In this document: positions 7,650 through 16,379 of the stretch, piece by piece
How positions within the stretch are numbered: position 1 is the stretch's first letter
Layout: every line of letters begins with the position of its first letter
Assembly (NCBI GenBank): GCA_963833885.1
Contig: CAWHZU010000007.1
Span: 372,001-436,000 of the forward strand
DNA from: JASHPR01 sp963833885
Lineage (GTDB): Bacteria; Actinomycetota; Actinomycetes; Streptosporangiales; Streptosporangiaceae
Direction of reading: 5' to 3'
Length of the DNA: 64,000 nucleotides
Notes under the pieces: model-generated
What the model saw: the letters and a program-made list of their open reading frames with translations, nothing else
Told to the model about the DNA's origin: nothing
Databases searched by the model: none
Position numbers and translations under genes: made by a program

Positions 7650-10403
7650 TTAGGGGATAAGGCCGAGCTGGCGTGCCCGAGTGACGGCCTCGGTGCGGTT
7701 GGCCGCGCCGAGCTTGCCTAGCAGGTGGCTGACGTGCTTTTTCACCGTGTCCAGAGTGACCACCAGCTGCTCGGCGATCCGCGGGTTCGGCATGCCCTCG
7801 GCCAGCAGCACCAGCACCTCCTGCTCGCGGGCGGTCAGCTGCTCCACCAGGCCCGGAACCGCTGCAACGGCGCCTCGCCCGGCCCCTTGCGGGTCGTGTT
7901 TACCACCAAACGCTTGCAGCACCTTGGCCAGGCAGCCAGGTGGTACGTCGGCGGCGCGTTCCGCCTTCTGGGCAGCGACCAGCCGGCCCAGCAGCGCGGC
8001 CATCGGCGCGCCCTCGTCGGCGAACACCCGCACATAACCCTGCGGGCAGCCCAGGGCGAGCGCCCGGGCCAGGGCGTCCACCGCGCCGTCCTGGTCGCCG
8101 CAGGCTGCCAGCGTCAGCGCCCGCAGCGCGCCGATCTCGATGACGCTGCCGGTCCGGCCTTGGCCGGACGCCGCCGCGAGCATTCTGTCCAAGAGCATGA
8201 GCGCCTGAGCCGGGCGGTCTTGGGCGAGCAGCACCCGGGCCAGTACCAGGTGCTCCGGTTCGCGGGGGTAGCCCGGTTCGTCGCCGGGGCCGAGGCCGCG
8301 TTCCTTAGTCCAGCGGGCAGCCGCGGCGACGTCGCCCTGGGCCAGCAGCAGCCGCGCCCGCTGCGCGGGGACCGGGTTGAGCAGTCCGGTCACGCCCGGA
8401 CCTAGCCCGGCCAGCTCGGCCTCGGCCATCGCCTCCAGCGCCCCGCCCGGATCATCCTGGGCCTGCCGGATCCACGCCAGGGTCACCAGGCCGGTGCCCA
8501 ACGGAGCGGGATAGAGGAACTGCCGGCATAGCGCGATTCCCTCGGTTACCTGCCGCAGAGCGCTGTCGAGCTCGTTCCGCTGGTAGGCCACCTCGGCCAG
8601 GCCAACGTATGCAGGGCCAGCGGGCGGCGGCCCGGACTCCGCAGCGATGTCCAGTGTCTTCTGGTAGGTCTCGGCGGCCGCGTCCAGCCGGCCCTGGGCG
8701 CGCTGAACCTGGCCCAGCTGGTAGACCCCCCATGAGATGGGCTGGCCGGAGTGCCAACCGGCGATGCTCGACACGAAGGCCTGCTCAGCAGCTGTGAGCC
8801 GGCCGCGGAGCCATTCAGCCGCGGCCAGGAGTCCCTGCGCGATGGAGCTCAGCAGCCGCTCACCACCGCCGAGCTCGGCGAGGGCCTGCGAAGCGAACGC
8901 GGCCGTGCTCTCGGCGTCACCGCGGAGCTGGGCGAGAAAGCCGCGATGGAGCGCGATCAGCGCCGGGATATTCCCCAGCATGCTGGCGGCCTTCCCGACC
9001 GATGGCTCGAACGGCTCATCGGCCGCGGGCGCAGCGTCTGCCAGCGCGCGCTCGGCCGCATCCAGCGGCGGCTCCATCGCCTCCGCGCGGCCAAGGGTGG
9101 CTGCAAGCAGCACCTGCGCCAGCAACAGCCGGGTCCGGGTCTGGACCAGCTCAGCGGGCAGCGCCGCAAGCCACCGCTGCGCGGTCGCCCCCTCGCTGCG
9201 CAGGTACAAGGTTGCGTCGAAGTGCTGTTCGATCAGCCGGGCCGCCCAGGCAGTGTCGCCGGCGGCCAGGGCGTGCCCTACCGCGTCGTCGGCCAGCCCG
9301 TGCTCCTCATACCAGGCGGCGGCCGCCCGGTGCAGCACCGCCACCCGGCCGGGCCGTTGCTGCTGGAGACGGGCGCGGAGCAGGTCGGCGAACAGGCGAT
9401 GGTAGCGCCACCAGCCGCGAACCTCATCCAGCGGCATCAGGAACAGGCCTGCCTGCTCAACTCGCTCCAGCATCGCCTGGCCATCGTCGCGGCCGGTAAC
9501 CGCATCGCACAGCCCGCCGCTGAGGCGTTCCAGCACGGAGGTTTCCAGCAAGAACTCGCGTACCTGCTCCGCCAGGCCGTCGAGCACTTCTCCGGTCAGA
9601 TAGTCCAGGATGTAGCGGTGGCTGCCGCTGAAGGCTGCCACGAACCCGGCGATGTCGGACCGTCCCCGCAGCGACAGGGCGGCCAGTTGCAGGCCGGCCG
9701 CCCAGCCTTCGGTGCGGGCCACAAGCGCCGCCACTGCTGTGCCGGGCAGGGCGGCCCCAGCCGATTCGCGCAGCAGGGCCGCCGCCTCCTCGGCGGTGAA
9801 CCGCAGGTCGTCGGTGCGCAGCTCCGCTAGCTGCCCGCGGGCCCGCAGCCGGGCCAGCGGCAGCGGCGGGTCGGATCGGCTGGCCAGCACCAGGTGCAGT
9901 CCCGGCGGCAGGTGCTCGAGCAGGAACGCCAGCGAGGCGTGCACCTGGCGGGCGCTGATCAGGTGGTAGTCATCGAGGACGAGCACGATCGCGTTCTCGC
10001 CAGACTGGGCGGCCAGCTCGTTGATCAGGGCCGTCACCAGGCCCTCAAACGAGGAGGGCGGCGGCCCGAGCAGCGGGGCGACCCGCTCGCCGGTCCCCGG
10101 CCGCGCCCGGTCCAGTGCGGCAACCACATGCCGCCAGAACCGCACCGGGTCGTTGTCGCCGGCGTCCAGCGACAGCCACGCCACCGGGCGGCCACCAGAC
10201 CGGAGCCAGTCGGCCAGCAGCGCCGTCTTGCCGAATCCGGCCGGGGCACACACCAAGACCAGCCCTCCGGCGAGCGCCCCCGCCAGCCGCGGCCGCGCCA
10301 CGAACCCCGGCCGCGGGCCGGGCACGTGCAGCTTGGTGGCCAGCAGGACATCCTGTTCGGACGCGGCAACCCCGGCCGGGGCCGCCGCAGGCGGCTCAGG
10401 CAT
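7650..10403 (-). CDS. LuxR-family transcriptional activator, MalT/LAL type (ATPase-TPR-HTH)
   Basis: At 917 residues this is a full-length LAL regulator. The N-terminus has a Walker A motif APAGFGKTA (residues 53-61) and the Walker B-like stretch IVLVLDDYHLI of the STAND-type ATPase in MalT. A long alpha-helical TPR-like middle follows. The last 65 residues are a LuxR-type helix-turn-helix, beginning LTAREQEVLVLLAEGMPNPR and containing TVKKHVSHLLGKLGA. MalT-like proteins become activators when ATP and an inducer drive oligomerisation. It lies between the MFS gene and the divergent small-protein/MMPL genes, each of which has the conserved upstream element, so these are the likely targets. The start at 10403 has only a weak ribosome site. 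Confidence 0.92.
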   Translation of the reverse strand: MPEPPAAAPAGVAASEQDVLLATKLHVPGPRPGFVARPRLAGALAGGLVLVCAPAGFGKTALLADWLRSGGRPVAWLSLDAGDNDPVRFWRHVVAALDRARPGTGERVAPLLGPPPSSFEGLVTALINELAAQSGENAIVLVLDDYHLISARQVHASLAFLLEHLPPGLHLVLASRSDPPLPLARLRARGQLAELRTDDLRFTAEEAAALLRESAGAALPGTAVAALVARTEGWAAGLQLAALSLRGRSDIAGFVAAFSGSHRYILDYLTGEVLDGLAEQVREFLLETSVLERLSGGLCDAVTGRDDGQAMLERVEQAGLFLMPLDEVRGWWRYHRLFADLLRARLQQQRPGRVAVLHRAAAAWYEEHGLADDAVGHALAAGDTAWAARLIEQHFDATLYLRSEGATAQRWLAALPAELVQTRTRLLLAQVLLAATLGRAEAMEPPLDAAERALADAAPAADEPFEPSVGKAASMLGNIPALIALHRGFLAQLRGDAESTAAFASQALAELGGGERLLSSIAQGLLAAAEWLRGRLTAAEQAFVSSIAGWHSGQPISWGVYQLGQVQRAQGRLDAAAETYQKTLDIAAESGPPPAGPAYVGLAEVAYQRNELDSALRQVTEGIALCRQFLYPAPLGTGLVTLAWIRQAQDDPGGALEAMAEAELAGLGPGVTGLLNPVPAQRARLLLAQGDVAAAARWTKERGLGPGDEPGYPREPEHLVLARVLLAQDRPAQALMLLDRMLAAASGQGRTGSVIEIGALRALTLAACGDQDGAVDALARALALGCPQGYVRVFADEGAPMAALLGRLVAAQKAERAADVPPGCLAKVLQAFGGKHDPQGAGRGAVAAVPGLVEQLTAREQEVLVLLAEGMPNPRIAEQLVVTLDTVKKHVSHLLGKLGAANRTEAVTRARQLGLIP

Positions 10404-10538
10404 CGGCGACCCACCACTCAGCGCGTCCAGCGATGACCAGCACCGCCGGCGAATCTGATCATTCTAGTCGCGGGCCTGATGGCCGCCCTTCCGATGGCGT
10501 ACCCACCGTCGCGGGCGGAGCACGGGCGCGGCCCGGGC

Positions 10539-10628
10539 GGCACCATCGTGCCCGCCGCCTCGCCGCAAGACTCCACCCCCATGCGCACCTTCGGGTGACG
10601 GCCAGTCCCAAAGGAGGTTCGTAGCATG
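10539..10628 (+). promoter_or_regulatory. Conserved upstream element, copy B (small-protein gene)
   Basis: Palindrome GGCACCATCGTGCC (10539-10552), GACTCCACC (10569-10577), then after 8 bases CACCTTCGGGTGACG (10586-10600), 17 bases, and TTCGTAGCAT (10618-10627). Spacing from the second to the last part matches copy A exactly. The 17-base spacer contains AAAGGAGG, which would be a good ribosome site for ATG 10626, so this copy may serve both roles or the promoter reading may be wrong here. Confidence 0.7.
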
Positions 10629-10667
10629 CGGATGCACCAGACATGCACGGTCAGGAGGCGAACAGCC

Positions 10668-10907
10668 GTGAACGGCTCGATGTGGCCCGCCCGGTACGAG
10701 ATCCGCGTCGAAAGCGTCCTCGACGTCCAGTGGTCGGACTGGTTCGGCGGCCTCCAGCTCAGCAACGACGGCGCCCAGACGGTCATCGTTGGCCTGCTCC
10801 CGGACCAGCCCGCACTGCACGGGCTGCTGGCCAAGATCGGCGACCTCGGGCTGTCCCTGATCTCGATGCGCCGGCTGGACTCCGGCGATGCCCGGCTTGA
10901 TTCCTGA
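10668..10907 (+). CDS. Small conserved soluble protein of LAL-regulated clusters
   Basis: A 79-residue protein with the pattern ARYEIRVESVLDVQWSDWF, a GLQL strand, TVIVGLLPDQPALHGLLAKI and LGLSLISMRRL. I recall similar short proteins next to LuxR regulators and transporters in actinomycetes; they have no assigned role, and the beta-alpha-beta pattern suggests a small ligand-binding or ACT-like fold. Two starts compete: GTG 10668 with AGGAGG nine bases upstream, and ATG 10626 with AAAGGAGG eight bases upstream, which adds 14 residues not resembling the domain. I prefer GTG 10668. It is followed by the MMPL gene on the same strand, with its own element copy between. Confidence 0.75.
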   Translation: MNGSMWPARYEIRVESVLDVQWSDWFGGLQLSNDGAQTVIVGLLPDQPALHGLLAKIGDLGLSLISMRRLDSGDARLDS

Positions 10908-10931
10908 TGCGGCACCGGTCACCAAACCCGT

Positions 10932-11020
10932 GGCACTGGAGTGCCGGCCTGGCCGTGAAAGATTCCACCGGCTTTGGCACCTTCGGGTGACGCCCCACGG
11001 CAAGCCCGGCTCGTACCGTC
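10932..11020 (+). promoter_or_regulatory. Conserved upstream element, copy C (MMPL gene)
   Basis: Palindrome GGCACTGGAGTGCC (10932-10945), GATTCCACC (10961-10969), 8 bases, CACCTTCGGGTGACG (10978-10992), 17 bases, then CTCGTACCGTC. Order and spacing match copies A and B, although the palindrome-to-GATTCCACC gap varies (18, 16 and 15 bases in A, B and C). It lies about 120 bases upstream of the MMPL start. Confidence 0.7.
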
Positions 11021-11139
11021 TTCGCAGAATCAGCCCTCCACACGACCAGGGCCGACGGCACTTTCGGGCCGCCGACAAGAGGGGCAGTTCGCGGGACGCC
11101 GGGGGCAGCACTCGCAGAAATCAGAACGGAGAGCTAGAC

Positions 11140-13254
11140 GTGCGTAAGTTGCAGGCAATCGCGAGCGTCCCAGCCGGACGCCGGACCAAATGGGCGGTCC
11201 TGATCTTCTGGCTGATCGTCGTGGCCGTGGCTGGGCCGCTGGCCGGCAAGCTCACCGGGGCCGAAAAGAACGATTCCTCGGCCTGGCTTCCGGCCAGAGC
11301 CGAATCGACCAAGGTCCTTGACCTGTACTCCCGGTTTCAGTCACCGAATATCTTCACCGGCGTCGTGGTCTATGACCGCCCGTCCGGCCTGACTGGCGCG
11401 GACCGGGCCAAGGCCATGACCGATGCCAGCCGGTTCGCGGAGGTCCACGGGGTGGTGCACGGCCAGGTGGCAGGACCGTTCTTCGCCAGGGACGGCAAGG
11501 CGATCGAGACGATCGTGCCGGTCAACCTTGGCTCGAAGGGCTGGAATGGAGCCTCGGCGGCCGTGATGGCGCTGCGCAACATCGCTAGAGCCCACGCAAA
11601 CGGCCTGGCCACGCATATCACCGGCCCGCTGGGCAGCGCCGCCGACTCGGCCAGCTCGTTCAAGGGAATCGACGGCACCTTGCTTTTCGCCACGCTGATC
11701 GTCGTCATCGTGCTGCTGCTCATCACCTATCGCAGCCCGGTGCTCTGGTTGTTGCCAGTGATGTCTGCGGGCATCGCCTTGATCAGCGCCTCGGCACTGA
11801 TCTATCTGCTGGCCAAGCACGCCGGCCTGACCGTGAACGCGCAGAGCGCCGGCATCCTGTACGTGCTGGTGTTCGGCGCGGGGACTGACTACGCCTTGCT
11901 CCTGACGGCCAGGTACCGCGAGGAACTGCGGCGGCACCAGGACCGGCATGAGGCGATGGCCGTCGCGATGCGCCGTGCCGGGCCCGCGATCATCGCGAGC
12001 GGGGGCACCGTGATCCTCAGCCTGCTGACGCTGACCGTCGCCGAGCTGAACTCCACCAAGAGCCTGGGGCCGGTGCTGGCAATCGGCGTCGGGGTAGCCC
12101 TGCTGGCCATGCTGACTCTGCTGCCGGCTCTGCTGGTGATCTCCGGCCGCTGGATTTTCTGGCCGGTGAGGCCCGCCTTCGGTTCGGCAGAGCCCACGGC
12201 CGAGGGCATCTGGGCAAGCATCGGCCGCCGCATCGCTGTCCGGCCGCGGATGGTCTGGATAGGTACCGCGGTGGTGCTGGGCGTGCTGGCGCTTGGTCTG
12301 ACCGGGCTGAAGGCCAGCGGCCTGACCAGCGCCGAAGCCTTCGTCGGGCACCATCCGGATTCGGTGGTCGGGCAGACGGTCATCGACCAGAACTTCCCGG
12401 CTGGTGCCGGCCAGCCGGTGGTCGTGGTCGGCAACGAGCCGCAGGCGGCTCAGCTGCTGGCAGCGCTGCGGGCCGCGCCCGGGATCACCGGCGTGACGCC
12501 GCCTGTGATCAGGGCTGGCCACGCCTGGCTGGAGGGCACGCTCACCTCGGCGCCGGACAGCCAGGCGGCATTTCACACGATCCGCGTGGTCCGGACGGCC
12601 GTGCACGCCGTTCCCGGCGCGCACGCGATGGTCGGCGGCAATACGGCGGTCACCCTGGACATTGCTACCGCCGCCGACCACGACCGCGACGTGATCATCC
12701 CCGTCATCTTGGTGCTGGTGTTCCTGATCCTGGGGCTGCTGCTGCGCGCGGTGATAGCACCGATCATGCTGATAGCCACCGTGGTCCTGTCGTACTCCGC
12801 GGCGCTGGGGGTGAGCGCACTGTTCTTCAACAACGTGTTCCACTTCGGCAACGCCGATAACTCGTTCCCGCTGTTCGTCTTTGTCTTCCTCGTGGCCCTG
12901 GGCATCGACTACAACATCTTCCTGATGACCCGGGTACGGGAGGAAGCCGGCCGGCATGACCCACGGCACGGCGCGCTGACCGGGCTGGCGGCGACCGGCG
13001 GGGTCATCACCTCGGCGGGCGCGGTACTGGCCGGCACGTTCGCCGCGCTGGGCACGCTGCCGGTCACCTTCCTGGCTGAGCTCGGCTTCGCCGTGGCGTT
13101 CGGTGTGCTGCTCGACACCATCGTGGTCAGGTCCGTACTGGTCACCGCGCTCAACCTGGACCTTGGCCGCTGGGTCTGGTGGCCCAGCAAGCTCTACCGC
13201 CAGACACGCCCGCAAAGCGAAGTCCTCGACGGACGGGCAGCTACCCGTGCTTGA
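11140..13254 (+). CDS. MMPL/RND-family membrane transporter
   Basis: The 704-residue protein has the MmpL layout: one N-terminal membrane helix (about residues 17-36), a large extracytoplasmic loop, then a bundle of five helices, repeated in the second half. Each half has the proton-relay GxDY signature: FGAGTDYALLLTARY in the first and LGIDYNIFLMTRV in the second. Such proteins export lipids, siderophores or drugs using the proton gradient. I chose GTG 11140 because GGAGAG lies 6 bases upstream and the first helix follows directly; the frame is open to 10888. Element copy C lies upstream. The end overlaps the PhzF-like gene by 8 bases, so the two are probably cotranscribed and coupled. Confidence 0.92.
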   Translation: MRKLQAIASVPAGRRTKWAVLIFWLIVVAVAGPLAGKLTGAEKNDSSAWLPARAESTKVLDLYSRFQSPNIFTGVVVYDRPSGLTGADRAKAMTDASRFAEVHGVVHGQVAGPFFARDGKAIETIVPVNLGSKGWNGASAAVMALRNIARAHANGLATHITGPLGSAADSASSFKGIDGTLLFATLIVVIVLLLITYRSPVLWLLPVMSAGIALISASALIYLLAKHAGLTVNAQSAGILYVLVFGAGTDYALLLTARYREELRRHQDRHEAMAVAMRRAGPAIIASGGTVILSLLTLTVAELNSTKSLGPVLAIGVGVALLAMLTLLPALLVISGRWIFWPVRPAFGSAEPTAEGIWASIGRRIAVRPRMVWIGTAVVLGVLALGLTGLKASGLTSAEAFVGHHPDSVVGQTVIDQNFPAGAGQPVVVVGNEPQAAQLLAALRAAPGITGVTPPVIRAGHAWLEGTLTSAPDSQAAFHTIRVVRTAVHAVPGAHAMVGGNTAVTLDIATAADHDRDVIIPVILVLVFLILGLLLRAVIAPIMLIATVVLSYSAALGVSALFFNNVFHFGNADNSFPLFVFVFLVALGIDYNIFLMTRVREEAGRHDPRHGALTGLAATGGVITSAGAVLAGTFAALGTLPVTFLAELGFAVAFGVLLDTIVVRSVLVTALNLDLGRWVWWPSKLYRQTRPQSEVLDGRAATRA

Positions 13255-14116
13255 CCTCGGCTACCGGCACGTTGACGTCTTCAGCCGGCGCGCGTTGCAG
13301 GGTAATGGCCTGGTCGTGGTGCTGGATGCGGAGAACCTGTCCACGGCGGTGATGCAGCAGCTGACGCGCGAAGTCCGCCAGTTCGAGACAGCGTTCCTGA
13401 CCGGCGTGGACTTGCCGGGCCGGTCTGCCCGGGTGCGGATCTTCACTGAAGACGAGGAACTGGACTTCGCCGGTCATCCGGTGCTGGGGGCCGCGGCAGT
13501 GCTGCACACCATGTTGCCGGCCCCCGAGGCGGAAGAAAGCTGGGCACTGGCGGTAGCGCAGCGCAGCGTCGAGACCAGGACCAGCGGTGCGACCGGATGG
13601 GTGGACGCGGCCATGGATCAGGGTGTCCCGCAGTTCGGCCACGCCATAGTGGGCGAGCTGGCGGAGGCCTACCGCGACGCCCTGAGTCTGGCCCATGGCC
13701 AGCTTCACCCGGCGCTGCCGATGCAGGTGGTCAGCACCGGCCTGCCCTACCTGATCGTGCCGGTTCGGACCGGACTAGACAGCGCCGGGATCAGCCACCC
13801 CGACTTCGAGCGGCTTCTCAACGTGAGTGGAGCGAAATTTGTCTATGTGCTCGATCCGGATCGCCCGGAGGGCCGCACCTGGGACAACGCCGGCCGGGTG
13901 GAGGATGTCGCGACCGGCAGTGCGGCCGGCCCAGCTGCTGGCTACCTGCTGCATCACGGCGTCCGTCCCGCCGGGGAGCCGCTGCTGATCCATCAGGGTC
14001 GGTTCACCGGGCGGCCCAGCACAATCGAGGTCCGCCCTGAGCCCGACGGCCGACTCTGGGTAGGCGGCCCGGTCGCGCCGGTCGCGGCAGGACGCTTCCA
14101 TGCCAACCTGACCTGA
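13247..14116 (+). CDS. PhzF-family isomerase-like protein
   Basis: The 289-residue protein begins with the PhzF pattern YRHVDVFSRRALQGNGLVVV and carries FETAFLTG (the Glu that is catalytic in PhzF and diaminopimelate-epimerase-fold enzymes), DEELDFAGHPVLGAAAVLH, and the second-half signature EDVATGSAAGPAAGYLL. PhzF proteins catalyse isomerisation in phenazine synthesis, but most homologues act on unknown substrates. No other phenazine genes are nearby, so phenazine production is not implied. GTG 13247 lies inside the end of the MMPL gene, which suggests translational coupling; the enzyme could modify the exported compound. Confidence 0.88.
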   Translation: MLDLGYRHVDVFSRRALQGNGLVVVLDAENLSTAVMQQLTREVRQFETAFLTGVDLPGRSARVRIFTEDEELDFAGHPVLGAAAVLHTMLPAPEAEESWALAVAQRSVETRTSGATGWVDAAMDQGVPQFGHAIVGELAEAYRDALSLAHGQLHPALPMQVVSTGLPYLIVPVRTGLDSAGISHPDFERLLNVSGAKFVYVLDPDRPEGRTWDNAGRVEDVATGSAAGPAAGYLLHHGVRPAGEPLLIHQGRFTGRPSTIEVRPEPDGRLWVGGPVAPVAAGRFHANLT

Positions 14117-14155
14117 CGCCATGCCGCGCGTCCAGCACATCTGAGTGAAGGAACA

Positions 14156-15310
14156 ATGACCATCAAGCCCTTTCAGATCCGGGTACCCGATGACACTTTG
14201 AACGACCTGCGGTCGCGCCTGACCAGGACCCGGTTCACGGCGGCGTCCGACGCGGCGTTCTGGGCTGCCGGGACCGATCCCGGTTACCTGCGCGACCTTG
14301 TCACGTACTGGGCGCATGAATTCGACTGGCGCGCGGCGGAGCGCGCGCTCAACGCCTACCCGCATTATCTTGCCGAGATTGCCGGGCGGCAGGTGCACTT
14401 CGTTCACCTGCGCGCCGAGGTCACCGAGGGGGCGCCGTCACCGCTGCCGCTGATCATGACCCACGGATGGCCGAGCAGCTTCGTGGAGATGCTGCCGGCC
14501 GCCAGGTTGCTAGCTGACCAGGGCGGCGCTGGCGGCGACGCGGCCGGCGCCTTTGACGTGGTCGTTCCCTCGCTGCCCGGCTTTCTGTATTCCGAGCTCC
14601 CACAAGGGCCGTTTACCCGCAGGCGCGTCGCCGAGCTATGGCATGAGCTGATGACCCAGGCCCTGGGCTACCGGCGCTTCGGAGCCTTCGGCGGGGACAT
14701 CGGCGGGGGCGTGACCCAGTGGCTTGGCGCCCTGTATCCGGGCGATGTCACCGGAGTTCATATCACCTCCGCGGTCGTCACCAGCGACTTCAGCGACCAG
14801 CCGCCGACTGCGGCGGAGCAGGCCTACCTCGACGCCCGCAGCGCGTATGACGTCAATGACCAGGGCTACAGCGAGATCATGTGCACCCGGCCAGACACCG
14901 TCGCCGCCGCGCTGATCGACTCCCCGGCCGGGCTGGTCGCCTGGATCATCGACAAGTACCGCGACTGGAGCGACTGCGGCGGCGACCTGGAGAGCCGCTG
15001 GGACAAAGACACCCTCCTGACGGTAGCGACCTTGTATTGGGCCACTGCCACCATCGGATCGTCGTTCCGGCAGTACTACAACTACCCGCTGAACGAGCCT
15101 GTCCCGCAGATCACCGTGCCCGCGGCGGTGACCTTGAGCAGTGAACCCGCCTATGCGACGTACCCGAGGAGCCTGGCCGAACGTGTCTTCGCCGACCTGC
15201 GCCACTGGAACGCCCCTGGTCGCGGCGGGCACTTCATGGCGCACGAGGAACCTGAGCAGGTCGCCAGTGAGCTGCGCGCGTTCTTCGGCCCGCTGAGGCG
15301 GGAACGTTGA
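14156..15310 (+). CDS. Epoxide hydrolase (EHN-type, alpha/beta hydrolase)
   Basis: The 384-residue protein has the N-terminal epoxide hydrolase domain (IKPFQIRVPDDTLNDLRSRL) and an alpha/beta-hydrolase core with the oxyanion motif HGWP (103-106) and nucleophile Asp181 in FGGDIGGGV. The C-terminal GRGGHFMAHEEPE supplies the catalytic His. These enzymes open epoxides to diols through a covalent ester. A second enzyme of this family lies at 16380 with its nucleophile at the same residue number. It starts 40 bases after the PhzF gene, with GAAGGAAC upstream, and may belong to that transcript. Confidence 0.92.
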   Translation: MTIKPFQIRVPDDTLNDLRSRLTRTRFTAASDAAFWAAGTDPGYLRDLVTYWAHEFDWRAAERALNAYPHYLAEIAGRQVHFVHLRAEVTEGAPSPLPLIMTHGWPSSFVEMLPAARLLADQGGAGGDAAGAFDVVVPSLPGFLYSELPQGPFTRRRVAELWHELMTQALGYRRFGAFGGDIGGGVTQWLGALYPGDVTGVHITSAVVTSDFSDQPPTAAEQAYLDARSAYDVNDQGYSEIMCTRPDTVAAALIDSPAGLVAWIIDKYRDWSDCGGDLESRWDKDTLLTVATLYWATATIGSSFRQYYNYPLNEPVPQITVPAAVTLSSEPAYATYPRSLAERVFADLRHWNAPGRGGHFMAHEEPEQVASELRAFFGPLRRER

Positions 15311-15319
15311 CGCGCGGCG

Positions 15320-16102
15320 TCAGGTGCGTCCGTGCTGGCTGGCCGCGAGCAGCTTGTCGGCGATCTGGGGGACGGCCTGGCCGATCGGTTCGCGGATCAC
15401 GGCCGTGGCGGCACCGTCGTACGGCGTGGGATCGCGGTTGACAATGACCAGGCTCGCGCCGGCGTCGGTGGCGATCGAGCACAGCGATGCGGCCGGCTGG
15501 ACGGTCAGCGTGCTGCCGATGGCCAGGAGCAGGTCACAGCGTGCCGCCGCGATGGCGGCCCGCTCGAACACGCCGGGGAACAGCGGCTGGCCGAACATGA
15601 CCGTGGCCGACTTGAGGATGCCGCCGCACCGCGCGCACGGCGGGTCGGGCTCGCCCGCCCGCACCCGGTCCAGGGCGCCGGCCATCGGGGTGCGGTCGCC
15701 GCAGCCGGTGCACACGACGTCGAGCATGGTGCCGTGCAGCTCGATGACGCGGTCGGCGGGCGTCCCCGCCCGCTGGTGCAGGCCGTCGATGTTCTGCGTG
15801 ATCACCTGGGTGTCGATCGCGCTGCCGGCCAGCGCGGCCAGCGCCTGGTGCGCGGCGTTGGGTTCGGCGGTCCACGCCGGGTGCGCCAGCCTGGACTGCC
15901 ATGACCGGCGCCTGACGTCGGGATCGGTCATGTACACCTGATAGGTGGACAGCCGCTCGGCGGCAGGGTTCTTGGTCCACAGGCCCTGCGGGCCGCGGAA
16001 GTCCGGGATGCCGGAGTCCGTCGAGATGCCAGCCCCGGTTAGCACCGCGAGCCGCTTCATCTCTGGCAACCAGGCTGCAAGCCCGGCAGACCCCGTCACC
16101 AT
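15320..16102 (-). CDS. Sirtuin (SIR2-family NAD-dependent protein deacylase)
   Basis: The protein (260 residues from ATG 16102) carries all sirtuin landmarks: LTGAGISTDSGIPDFRGP, TQNIDGLHQRAG, the catalytic ELHG, a zinc ribbon with CTGCG and CARCG, the FGQPLF loop (FGE variant) and IGSTLTVQPAASL with a later IVNRDPT. It removes acyl groups from lysines using NAD, often on acyl-CoA synthetases in actinomycetes; an acyl-CoA ligase is encoded at 25186 but is not adjacent. The frame is open to 16420, but everything before 16102 looks non-coding. An internal Met (MKRLAVLTG) 14 codons on is an alternative start. Confidence 0.93.
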   Translation of the reverse strand: MVTGSAGLAAWLPEMKRLAVLTGAGISTDSGIPDFRGPQGLWTKNPAAERLSTYQVYMTDPDVRRRSWQSRLAHPAWTAEPNAAHQALAALAGSAIDTQVITQNIDGLHQRAGTPADRVIELHGTMLDVVCTGCGDRTPMAGALDRVRAGEPDPPCARCGGILKSATVMFGQPLFPGVFERAAIAAARCDLLLAIGSTLTVQPAASLCSIATDAGASLVIVNRDPTPYDGAATAVIREPIGQAVPQIADKLLAASQHGRT

Positions 16103-16199
16103 GATGCCTGCCCACACGTCAGCTACGTCATACGGCTTGCATGGATCACTTGAGGATAACCCAGGGCGACAATGCCCATATGTCGGTGTTCCGGCGCAT

Positions 16200-16237
16200 G
16201 CACCAGCGACCGCGAGATCAAGAGGGCGCACTGGTGC
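16200..16237. promoter_or_regulatory. Small inverted repeat upstream of second epoxide hydrolase
   Basis: GCACCAG (16200-16206) and CTGGTGC (16231-16237) form a 7-base perfect inverted repeat across 24 bases. It lies in the 277-base gap between the divergent sirtuin and epoxide hydrolase genes. It is a weak candidate operator; nothing else in this gap was recognised. Confidence 0.3.
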
Positions 16238-16379
16238 GACGCGCTTGCGCGAGGGACGATCGTGAGGCAGTACCAACTGTTCCGCTGGCGCGAGGATGGG
16301 TCGTTGGCCTCGAATGTCGGGTCGGCGCCTATCGGTGCGGCCGTCTGCCGTCGTCAGCCAGTCCAGGGAGGTAGAGGAT

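Noticed and set aside
10978..10989. CACC-TTCG-GGTG as a UUCG-tetraloop RNA hairpin
   Set aside because: It would be exceptionally stable, but copy A has CACG, breaking the closing pair, and the conserved 17-base spacing to TTCGTA fits promoter DNA better.
11341..13215. Long open frame on the reverse strand over the MMPL gene
   Set aside because: Its codons are the complement of a well-supported membrane transporter; the product is Gln/Arg/His-rich with no fold, typical of GC-rich shadow frames.
13247..14116. Phenazine biosynthesis cluster
   Set aside because: Only a PhzF-like isomerase is present; no phzA-E or G relatives are in the window, and most PhzF homologues act elsewhere.
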